Source of the DNA: CAYMLL01 sp964390645
GTDB lineage: Bacteria > Planctomycetota > UBA8108
DNA: 18,296 nucleotides
Direction: 5' to 3'
NCBI GenBank assembly: GCA_964390645.1
Contig: CAYMLL010000148.1
Coordinates: 1 to 18,296, forward strand
Shown: positions 6,290 through 12,846 of the stretch, one piece after another
How the letters are laid out: each line of letters opens with the position of its first letter
Numbering within the stretch: the stretch's first letter is position 1
Made by a program: the position numbers and the translations under genes
The notes under the pieces: generated by a model
The model's input: the letters and a program-made list of their open reading frames with translations, nothing else
What the model was told of the DNA's origin: nothing
The model's database searches: none

Positions 6290-7330
6290 TGCGCCGAGCG
6301 AGTTCATCCTGTCGATCAGCTGTCGCAGGCGACCGTAGCTCCTGCGGTCGTACTGAAACGCAAGCCGGTGAAGCCGGTGTGTGTGCGGCTCGTTCTCCTC
6401 CACGGGCAGCGGGCCGTCCAGCTTGAGGATCTTGCCGGCGACGATGATATCGGAGTAGCTCTCGTTGAGCTCCTCGACGATCTCGTCACTGATGGGGTTC
6501 TGGAACCGCAGCACGAGTCGCGGCAGGACGAAACGGCTCGAGTGGTAGTTCGAGTAGAAGCGGTGGACTTCATCGACAGCCTTGTCGACACTCTCGGTCA
6601 CCATGAAGAGGGACGTGTCACGCTCGTCGATGTAGCCGCCATCGCGCAGCTGCGTCTCCATGTACGTGAGCCACTCTCGCCAGTATGTCCCACCCGGCTT
6701 GTCGATGAAGACGATCGGAACCATCGCTCCCTTGCCGGTCTGTACGAGTGTCAGAGACTCGAAAGCCTCGTCGTGCGTGCCAAACCCGCCGGGGAAGATG
6801 ACGATCGCGTCGGTCTCCTTGAGGAAGACGACCTTGCGCGTGAAGAAGTACTTGAAGTGAACGAGCTTCGAATCGTCCTGGATGACCTCGTTCGCCTCGG
6901 ATTCGAAGGGCAGTCGTATGTTGACGCCAAAGCTCTTGGATCGGCCCGCACCGTCCTGCGCCGCCTCCATGATGCCTGGCCCGGCCCCCGTGATGACCAT
7001 ATAGCCGAGGCGTGTGACACGATTGGCCAGCTCCTCGGCAAGGCGGTACTCGGGCTCGTCAGACTTCGTGCGTGCTGAACCGAAGATCGACACCTTCCGT
7101 ATCGAACGGTAGGGAGCGAAGACTTTCATCGCGTAACGCAGCTCGAGCAACGCATGGTGCAGCATCTTCAGATCGCCGCGCCCCGCTCCGTCTCGCACGA
7201 GCTTGAAGACGCTCTCCAGCATGGAGAACACCAGATCCGCCCCGGCGAACTCGTCACGCCGCTCGATCAGATCCTCGAGCTTCGAAATGAGCTGTTGCGG
7301 ATCCTTGCCGTAGCGTCGGGGAGGCGACAC
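6284..7330 (-). CDS. LOG/TIGR00730-family Rossmann-fold protein (putative nucleotide 5'-monophosphate phosphoribohydrolase)
   Basis: This 348-aa protein carries the family signatures: SIFGSAR at 81-87, a nucleotide-binding GAGPGIMEA at 115-123, and the active-site PGGFGTHDE at 180-188 ending in the catalytic Glu188. Members cleave the N-glycosidic bond of nucleoside monophosphates. In plants the product is active cytokinin, while bacterial roles are broader. About 75 helical residues come before the Rossmann core, and about 100 follow it. The protein is therefore longer than minimal LOG proteins of about 190 aa, and resembles the long bacterial form. The start is a GTG at 7330, four bases after the stop of the upstream long GreA-like gene, with no strong ribosome binding site. 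This suggests one operon with translational coupling. Soluble and cytoplasmic; no signal peptide. Confidence 0.87.
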   Translation of the reverse strand: MSPPRRYGKDPQQLISKLEDLIERRDEFAGADLVFSMLESVFKLVRDGAGRGDLKMLHHALLELRYAMKVFAPYRSIRKVSIFGSARTKSDEPEYRLAEELANRVTRLGYMVITGAGPGIMEAAQDGAGRSKSFGVNIRLPFESEANEVIQDDSKLVHFKYFFTRKVVFLKETDAIVIFPGGFGTHDEAFESLTLVQTGKGAMVPIVFIDKPGGTYWREWLTYMETQLRDGGYIDERDTSLFMVTESVDKAVDEVHRFYSNYHSSRFVLPRLVLRFQNPISDEIVEELNESYSDIIVAGKILKLDGPLPVEENEPHTHRLHRLAFQYDRRSYGRLRQLIDRMNSLGAP

Positions 7331-7334
7331 GTCG

Positions 7335-9566
7335 CTACTCGAAATGGGAGCCGATTGCGAGAATCTTATAGTCTACGGTGCCGCTGGGAAGTTCCACGTG
7401 AACCTCCTCGCCCTCCGCCCTGCCGAGAAAGAACTGGCCGAGTGGCGAACGATAGTTGAGAACCTCCTCGGTGGGAGATCCGTCCCACGGGCCGAGCATG
7501 CTGTAGACGAACTCCTCGGAGGTCTCGAGGTTGCGCACACGAATTCGAGCGCCGAGCCCAACCAGGCCATCCTTCTGCAAGGTCACGTCGATGATCCGGA
7601 CCTTGTCGAGATCCTCCTGGACTTGCTCGGCCTTGCGCACGAGATTGTCACGCTCCTCGATCGCCGAGGTGAACTCCGCATTCTCGCTGAGATCGCCGAG
7701 TTCGGCAGCATCGCCGATGGCCTTGAAGATCGCGGGGAGCTTGTCCTCGCGAAGAACGCGAAGCTCTTCTCTCTTGCGCTCGTGCCCTGACTCGGTCGAG
7801 AAGATGATGTCGTCGTTCTTCCAGTCGGGGATGCTCTCCTCCTGAGCAATCACCGGTTCGATCGAGCCCAGGATCTCGAGCAGTCTCGTCGCAACCCTGG
7901 CGAGCTTCTCCTGAGTCCTCACGAGGGTACGGTGAACGTGCAATCTTGCCCCGGAGTCCATAAGCTCCACGGCCGCGCGAAAGAACTCTCCCTTCTCGAA
8001 GTACATCAGGCTCTCGACCCGGCGGTAGAGGTCCTTCACCGAGTTGCGGCCCTCACGAATCTCTCGGTCGACCAGATGCTCCAGAAGATCCATCAACAGC
8101 ACGAAGAGCGCCCGTGGATTGCGCTCGGCGATCGCCTCGAGGCTCAACCGATGCCGCCCCCGAAGCCGCTGCTCGAGCAGCCAGCAACAGGTGTCCGGTG
8201 AGTGACGCGGCGACGCGTAAATGTCCCGCGCCAGAGCGCGAATCGTATCGGGCGCCTCCTCCTCCAGGTAGGAGCATGCAGCAGCACGCAACGAGTCGGT
8301 CCTCCCGAGAAAGAGCCTGCGGACAATCTGGACCCAGTCCTCCGGACGCGCCTCGCGCAGCACCGGGAAGAGCTTGCCGAACTCCTCACCCGTCGGCAGA
8401 GAGGCGAGGGCGACGGAGACTTCATCCGTTGAAAAGAGAGAGAATGTCTCACGCAGCAACTCGGAGGCACCTTCGACGGATTCGTAGCGCGCCAGCAGAG
8501 CGGCCATCTCGATGGCACGAGCCGCGTCGCCCACAGTCTTCACGTATGCCGCACAGGACTCGGCTACCTCCTGATGGGCTTCCGGGAAGCTCCTCACCCC
8601 GCCCTTCAGAACCTGCCGCGCGGCAAGCCGCATGTCCATCCACTCGCCACCGTGGAAACGCCGCAGCAGGTCGTCCTCGAAGCTCAGCTGCTCGGCAAGC
8701 CGCTCGACCATGTACGGAGCGCGGTCGCCGACACGGTAGAAGCCGGACTCCCGGAGGCGTTTCTTCGCTTGCGTCCACCAGCGCGTCCACGTCTTCGCAT
8801 CCATCACGGAAGGGACGATGCGCGCCTTGATCTCCTTCTGAGGCAACGGATTGCCAACGTCATCGATGACCTTCTCGACAAGACGGACGGGATCCTCGGC
8901 CGCGAGAGCACGCAGCTCGTCGCCGCCCCGGTAAAGCAGCTCGCGAAACGAGCCCCGGGGCAGTACATCGAGAATCGTATCGACGGCCTCGATGGCGATG
9001 CGATGGTCCTTCTTCTCGGCGAGATCGACGCATACTTGACCGAGGAGAGGGTCGACAGAAAGCACCTCGCCGATCCCCCACCCGGACTCGTGATACACCA
9101 CGGCACCGGGCTGAAAACGCATCAGACAATCGAATCGTGACAGCGCGAGAATCGGATCGGCTGTCTCCGCAATTCCACTGGCCACGAAGAAAGCGCGCTC
9201 CGAGGTCGTCGGCCCGTGACACTCGTGGAAGCGCTCGACGTACTCGACGAGAAAATCGCGATTACCGGGCGTCGACCGCAGCAGCATCTCCGCCAATCGC
9301 AGCCGTGTCGTCGGCTCTACACTGCCGTCCCCTTCGACGGCGCTGGCGAGCAGATCGAGCAAAGGGCCCGCTCGACCGGAAAAACCCCTCCGGATCAGCT
9401 CGCCGGCCGCCCCCAAAAGCCCATCAGCCTGCCCGCTGGAGAGCACGTCGCTGTCCACCAAGTCCATCCAGACGCGCTCGAGCTGGTCGAAGTTCTTCTC
9501 GTCAAGTAACTTGTGGATTTCGAAAAGCTTGGGGTCACCGCTGGGAGCGTCAGCCAGCTCTTGCAT
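7335..9566 (-). CDS. Long GreA-like transcription elongation factor with about 580-residue N-terminal extension
   Basis: The C-terminal 160 residues are GreA-like: a coiled-coil arm with GDLSENAEF at 624-632, containing the acidic tip residues Asp and Glu that help RNA polymerase cleave backtracked transcripts, followed by the globular GreA/B domain (to 743). The preceding 580 residues are Leu/Glu/Arg-rich and alpha-helical, with no clear catalytic motif. Chlamydial GreA has a similarly large N-terminal extension (about 715 aa in total), so this fits a PVC-group bacterium. The frame stays open to a TTG at 9695, but ATG 9566 has GAGAGG 6 nt upstream, and its protein begins with a sensible helix. 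I chose it, giving 743 aa instead of 786. The LOG-family gene follows after 4 nt. The extension may be a protein-binding helical repeat; its role is not known to me. Confidence 0.87.
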   Translation of the reverse strand: MQELADAPSGDPKLFEIHKLLDEKNFDQLERVWMDLVDSDVLSSGQADGLLGAAGELIRRGFSGRAGPLLDLLASAVEGDGSVEPTTRLRLAEMLLRSTPGNRDFLVEYVERFHECHGPTTSERAFFVASGIAETADPILALSRFDCLMRFQPGAVVYHESGWGIGEVLSVDPLLGQVCVDLAEKKDHRIAIEAVDTILDVLPRGSFRELLYRGGDELRALAAEDPVRLVEKVIDDVGNPLPQKEIKARIVPSVMDAKTWTRWWTQAKKRLRESGFYRVGDRAPYMVERLAEQLSFEDDLLRRFHGGEWMDMRLAARQVLKGGVRSFPEAHQEVAESCAAYVKTVGDAARAIEMAALLARYESVEGASELLRETFSLFSTDEVSVALASLPTGEEFGKLFPVLREARPEDWVQIVRRLFLGRTDSLRAAACSYLEEEAPDTIRALARDIYASPRHSPDTCCWLLEQRLRGRHRLSLEAIAERNPRALFVLLMDLLEHLVDREIREGRNSVKDLYRRVESLMYFEKGEFFRAAVELMDSGARLHVHRTLVRTQEKLARVATRLLEILGSIEPVIAQEESIPDWKNDDIIFSTESGHERKREELRVLREDKLPAIFKAIGDAAELGDLSENAEFTSAIEERDNLVRKAEQVQEDLDKVRIIDVTLQKDGLVGLGARIRVRNLETSEEFVYSMLGPWDGSPTEEVLNYRSPLGQFFLGRAEGEEVHVELPSGTVDYKILAIGSHFE

Positions 9567-9703
9567 GAAAGACCTCTCAGTACCTTCGAGAGAACGCAAA
9601 TCACACGTGGACGCAAGAAATTCAGCAAGTCGGCGATTACAACGGTTGCCGCTGTGGAAAGCAAGTCTGGAGACATTCCTTATCTCGGCTGTCAAGGACG
9701 TTC

Positions 9704-9734
9704 GACCGGACCCCGGACGGTCCGGGGACCGGTC
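9704..9734. repeat. 31-bp near-perfect inverted repeat
   Basis: Outer arms GACCGG/CCGGTC and inner arms CCCCGGAC/GTCCGGGG are symmetric about a single central G, with just one A/A mismatch between them. It could be an operator or an RNA hairpin in the leader of the greA-like gene, 138 bp before its ATG. No T-run follows on either strand, so an intrinsic terminator is unlikely. Confidence 0.75.
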
Positions 9735-9874
9735 AATTCGGCGCGAACGCGACCGTCACGACCGAGCTCTTCGTTGCCGGAACTCGACAACGCACCGAGT
9801 GGCCTGCGTTCTGGCGTCTCGATGTAGGACGGAATGGCTCGCCCCCGCATCCGGATCGCGTCTTCGACAGGCTG

Positions 9875-9903
9875 TTGACCGTCGAATGAAGTTCCGGTAT
9901 CCC
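9875..9903 (+). promoter_or_regulatory. Possible promoter for the HAD-gapA-ROK cluster
   Basis: TTGACC (five of six matches) is followed after exactly 17 nt by TATCCC (three of six). Transcription would start near 9910, just before the hairpin at 9915-9933, leaving a leader of about 130 nt. Confidence 0.33.
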
Positions 9904-9914
9904 GACCCGTTCTC

Positions 9915-9933
9915 GGCCGCCTGCACGGCGGCC
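9915..9933 (+). other. Leader hairpin upstream of the HAD gene
   Basis: GGCCGCC and GGCGGCC form a perfect 7-bp stem around the loop TGCAC. No T-run follows. If the promoter at 9875-9903 is right, this hairpin sits at the 5' end of the transcript and may protect the message. Confidence 0.45.
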
Positions 9934-10042
9934 AGATCCGGTGCGTGTTTCGAACCCGAACTCCGCTCACCGACTCCGATTCACAGCGGCAGCAAAACAT
10001 GGAATCGAGAATCCACCGGGAACCGGAGGATGAGCCCCCGAC

Positions 10043-10756
10043 ATGATCCCCAGAATCCACGCACACGACCTCGTGCGCAAGAGCGGCAGCAAGGCGGTCA
10101 TCTTCGACATGGACGGTGTCCTGGCCGACACCGAGGAGTACCACGTCGAAGCCTGGGCAGCGCTCGCACGCGCGCACTCGTTGTACCCCGACGGAGCCGA
10201 GCCGGGCAGCCCCGGCGGCGAGGCAGCGTTGACGGTGATCCGGAGCACCTTCGGCCAGACGAATGACACGATCATCCCGCTGCTCTGGCGCCACGCCGGC
10301 CGTGGACCCGTCGACGATGTCGCCGAGCTGAGCCGCGAGAAGGAGACCTTGTATCGCAACGCCGCGCGTGGACGGGTTCGGCCGATGAAGGGAGTCGACC
10401 GGTTCCTGCGCTGGCTCCGCGCCAACGGCGTTCCGACGGCGATCGGCACCTCCGGTCCTGCCGCCAACGTCGAATTCCTCCTCGCGGAGTTCGGCTGGGA
10501 AGGCCTCTTCACGTCGCTGATCCACCGCCAGCGTTTCGCGGCCGGCAAGCCGGCTCCGGACTGCTTCTTGAAGGCGGCCGACGAGCTTCGTGTTCGGCCG
10601 CGTCGAGCGATCGTCTTCGAGGACTCGATCCACGGGCTCCTCGCCGCCCGTCAAGGGGGCTTCTGGCCGGCGGCCATCGCCGGCACGCACACGGAGACCG
10701 AGCTTCTTCCCTACTCCCGATGGGTATTCCGGGACTTTCGCGAGGTTTCTTGTTAG
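10043..10756 (+). CDS. HAD-superfamily hydrolase, beta-phosphoglucomutase-like
   Basis: The 237-aa protein has all four HAD motifs: I, DMDGVLADTE at 22-31 with nucleophile Asp22 and acid/base Asp24; II, Thr136-Ser137; III, Lys169 in GKPAPD; IV, Glu193-Asp194 (FEDS). The small helical cap after motif I and the EEYHVEAW segment resemble beta-phosphoglucomutase (its EYH contains the cap-domain His), but phosphatases of the same subfamily share much of this. Substrate is probably a phosphosugar; mutase versus phosphatase is undecided. The start at 10043 has GGAGG 13 nt upstream, a little far. The gap to the GAPDH gene is 63 nt, so they may be co-transcribed. Soluble and cytoplasmic. Confidence 0.85.
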   Translation: MIPRIHAHDLVRKSGSKAVIFDMDGVLADTEEYHVEAWAALARAHSLYPDGAEPGSPGGEAALTVIRSTFGQTNDTIIPLLWRHAGRGPVDDVAELSREKETLYRNAARGRVRPMKGVDRFLRWLRANGVPTAIGTSGPAANVEFLLAEFGWEGLFTSLIHRQRFAAGKPAPDCFLKAADELRVRPRRAIVFEDSIHGLLAARQGGFWPAAIAGTHTETELLPYSRWVFRDFREVSC

Positions 10757-10775
10757 GCTGGTGGTTTTGTTTTAG

Positions 10776-10801
10776 TCACCCACGGCCAAGAATCACCCAC
10801 G
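10776..10801 (+). promoter_or_regulatory. 9-bp direct repeat upstream of the GAPDH gene
   Basis: TCACCCACG occurs twice without a mismatch (10776-10784 and 10793-10801), 17 bp apart start to start, in the 63-bp gap before the GAPDH gene. A second short direct repeat, GCAAGG, follows at 10801-10806 and 10811-10816, and the latter may act as the ribosome binding site. The pair could be a regulator-binding site; no known consensus is recognised. Confidence 0.4.
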
Positions 10802-10819
10802 CAAGGATAAGCAAGGTCC

Positions 10820-11824
10820 ATGGCCATTCGTGTAGGAATCAACGGCTTCGGACGGATTGGTCGCAACGTGTTCCGGGCCCTTTCGACACGTCCGAACGTC
10901 GAAGTCGTAGGAATCAACGACATCACGAGTCCCGACACCCTCGCCCACCTTCTGAAGTACGACTCCGTGACGGGTCGCTTCGAGAAAGAGGTGTCAGTCA
11001 CCGATAACGGACTCCGAATTGGAGACACGACGGTGACCGTTACGGCGGAACGCGACCCGGCAGCGCTTCCCTGGGGAGAGATGGAGGTTGACGTCGTCGT
11101 CGAGTCGACCGGCATCTTCAGGTCGCGTGAGCAGGTACAGAAACACCTCGACGCCGGTGGCAAGAAGGTGATCCTCACCGTTCCGCCCAAGGGCGATCTG
11201 GACAACATGGTCGTGCTCGGCGTCAATCACGACACGATCACTCCCGATCAGAAGATGGTCTCGAACGCGTCGTGCACAACGAACTGCCTTGCCCCGGTCG
11301 CGAAGATCCTCAACGACGCCGTCGGACTCGAGAAGGGCGTCATGACGACGGTTCACGCCTACACCAACGATCAGGCGATCGCCGACCAGCCACACAGCGA
11401 TCTGCGTCGTGCGCGTGCCGCCGCACAGAACATCATACCGACGTCGACAGGAGCCGCTCGCGCGGTCGGCAAGGTGCTGCCGGAACTCGACGGCAAGCTC
11501 GACGGTCTGGCGTTGCGCGTACCAGTCCTCAACGGCTCGATCGTCGACCTCTCGGCCGAGCTTCAGAAGGAGGTAACCGTCGACGAGATCAACGCCGCCG
11601 TGAAGGCGGCTGCAGACGGCTCCTTCAAGGGCATCGTCCAGTACACCGAGGACCCGATCGTCTCCAGCGACATCATCATGAACCCCCACTCGGCGATCTT
11701 CGACGCCAAGGCGACCCTCGTTCTCGGCGGCAAGGGCAAGTTGGTGAAGATCTTCGCGTGGTACGACAACGAATGGGGCTATTCGAGCCGCGTCTGCGAC
11801 CTCATCGAGAGACTCTCGTCCTGA
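10820..11824 (+). CDS. gapA: Glyceraldehyde-3-phosphate dehydrogenase (type I)
   Basis: This 334-aa enzyme of normal length interconverts glyceraldehyde 3-phosphate and 1,3-bisphosphoglycerate in glycolysis/gluconeogenesis. NAD-binding GINGFGRIG is at 6-14, and the adenine-ribose-binding Asp34 (GIND) points to NAD rather than NADP. The catalytic Cys152 sits in SNASCTTNC, and the base His179 in TTVHAYTNDQ. Phosphate-site segments STGAA and the C-terminal YDNEWGYSSR are intact. The usual SAPAK-type segment reads TVPPKGD here, a modest variation. The start is the ATG at 10820, with AAGG just upstream. The ROK-family gene begins 7 nt after the stop, so the two are almost certainly in one operon, probably together with the HAD gene before it. 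Cytoplasmic. Confidence 0.97.
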   Translation: MAIRVGINGFGRIGRNVFRALSTRPNVEVVGINDITSPDTLAHLLKYDSVTGRFEKEVSVTDNGLRIGDTTVTVTAERDPAALPWGEMEVDVVVESTGIFRSREQVQKHLDAGGKKVILTVPPKGDLDNMVVLGVNHDTITPDQKMVSNASCTTNCLAPVAKILNDAVGLEKGVMTTVHAYTNDQAIADQPHSDLRRARAAAQNIIPTSTGAARAVGKVLPELDGKLDGLALRVPVLNGSIVDLSAELQKEVTVDEINAAVKAAADGSFKGIVQYTEDPIVSSDIIMNPHSAIFDAKATLVLGGKGKLVKIFAWYDNEWGYSSRVCDLIERLSS

Positions 11825-11831
11825 CGACGGA

Positions 11832-12743
11832 ATGAACGCCGCCCGTCCCACCGAACCCGCGGCGAACCGAAGAGCATCGATCTCGACCATCGGCTGCGAC
11901 ATCGGAGGGACGGCGACCAAGGTCGTCCGGCTGCGGCGGCTACGTATCGTCGAGAGCCTCGAAATCCCGAGCCGCTGCCAGACCGGCCCCCGCGACTTCG
12001 TCGACCGCCTTGTGAGGGCGCTCGACCCTCTGCAGGGCGACGTGATCGGCGTCGCGGTCCCCGGATTCCTGGACGACCGCCGCCGCAAGATCGTCCGACT
12101 GTCCCACCTTCCAGCTCTCGACGGGGTATCGCTGGCGGCACGGCTCGAGAGGCGCCTCGGCCGCAAGGTGATTCTCGACGCGGACACGAACGCCGGCGCC
12201 GTCGGCGAGGCCCGTGCCGGCGCCGCGCGGGGCATCGAGCGCGTGCTTTACGTCACGATCGGCACCGGACTCGGTGCCGCCCTCACCGTGGACGGCTCTC
12301 CCCTTCGAGTCAGCCGCCATACGGTCGGACAGATCGCCCACATCCCGCTCGGACCGCGGCGCGCGGACGAGGCCGAGCGACTCCTCTGCGCCCGGGGAAT
12401 CCTGCGCCGCTATCGGCGAGCCGGCGGCAGACGAAACGTGAAGAGCACGCTCGAGCTCCAACAACTCGCCCGGGCCGGTGACAAGCTCGCACTCTCGACC
12501 TGGCACCAGACCGGCGAGCTGCTCGGGTCGCTGCTGCTGATACTCGTGCCACTCTTTCAGCCGGACGCCGTCGTCATCGGTGGTGGCGTCTCGGGCGCTG
12601 AAGATCTCCTTCTCGACCCGACACGCCGGATCCTCAACCGCACGACACCATGCAAGGCGAGGGAAGCGCTCCCTCTCCATGCCGCGAAGCTGGAGCGCCT
12701 CGCCGGAGCGGTGGGCGCAGCGCTCCTGGCGCGCGATCGCTGA
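11832..12743 (+). CDS. ROK-family sugar-kinase-like protein
   Basis: This 303-aa protein belongs to the ROK group of the actin-like ATPase fold. The phosphate-1 loop is DIGGTATK at 23-30. The sugar-side segment DADTNAGAVGE at 116-126 has candidate catalytic Asp118, and the phosphate-2 loop is YVTIGTGLG at 140-148. Usual ROK kinases then have ExGH followed by a Cys-rich zinc motif. Here the segment is Q167-I-A-H170, and only one Cys (186) remains in that region, so zinc binding is lost and the glucose-contacting Glu is a Gln. A glucokinase-like or other sugar-kinase role is likely, but specificity may be altered. It starts 7 nt after the GAPDH stop with only a weak ribosome binding site (GACGGA). 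Read with GAPDH and the HAD protein, it points to sugar-phosphate metabolism. There is no DNA-binding domain, so it is not a ROK repressor. Confidence 0.85.
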   Translation: MNAARPTEPAANRRASISTIGCDIGGTATKVVRLRRLRIVESLEIPSRCQTGPRDFVDRLVRALDPLQGDVIGVAVPGFLDDRRRKIVRLSHLPALDGVSLAARLERRLGRKVILDADTNAGAVGEARAGAARGIERVLYVTIGTGLGAALTVDGSPLRVSRHTVGQIAHIPLGPRRADEAERLLCARGILRRYRRAGGRRNVKSTLELQQLARAGDKLALSTWHQTGELLGSLLLILVPLFQPDAVVIGGGVSGAEDLLLDPTRRILNRTTPCKAREALPLHAAKLERLAGAVGAALLARDR

Positions 12744-12754
12744 ACGCCGGAAGA

Positions 12755-12774
12755 CGGGGAGCTGAGGCTCCCCG
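12755..12774 (+). terminator. Hairpin terminator candidate after the ROK gene
   Basis: CGGGGAGC and GCTCCCCG form a perfect 8-bp stem with the tetraloop TGAG, 11 nt after the ROK stop codon and between convergent genes. There is no downstream T-run on either strand, so it would act as a weak or factor-assisted terminator, or as a 3' stabilising hairpin. Confidence 0.5.
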
Positions 12775-12846
12775 CCAGACGAACGAGAGCCCGAGCGCCC
12801 TCCGGGCCAGAAGAAGATACAGCGATCCTCCGTCGACGATGGCGCC

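Larger units (their letters stand above)
9567..10042. other. 476-bp divergent intergenic region with two strong dyads
   Basis: This region separates the long greA-like gene (minus) from the HAD gene (plus). It holds a near-perfect 31-bp inverted repeat (9704-9734), a 7-bp-stem hairpin (9915-9933) and a plausible plus-strand promoter (9875-9903). A perfect TTGACA occurs on the minus strand at 9690-9695 but has no matching -10. I see no supported small gene. Confidence 0.5.

Noticed and set aside
9690..9695. Perfect TTGACA on the minus strand as the greA promoter
   Set aside because: No acceptable -10 is found 16-19 nt downstream, so I did not call a promoter.
9692..10690. 332-aa minus-strand open frame
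   Set aside because: It lies opposite the HAD gene, whose four catalytic motifs are clear. The frame is antisense noise typical of high-GC DNA.
10994..12235. 413-aa minus-strand open frame
   Set aside because: It is opposite GAPDH and the ROK gene; Arg/Ser-rich with no motif.
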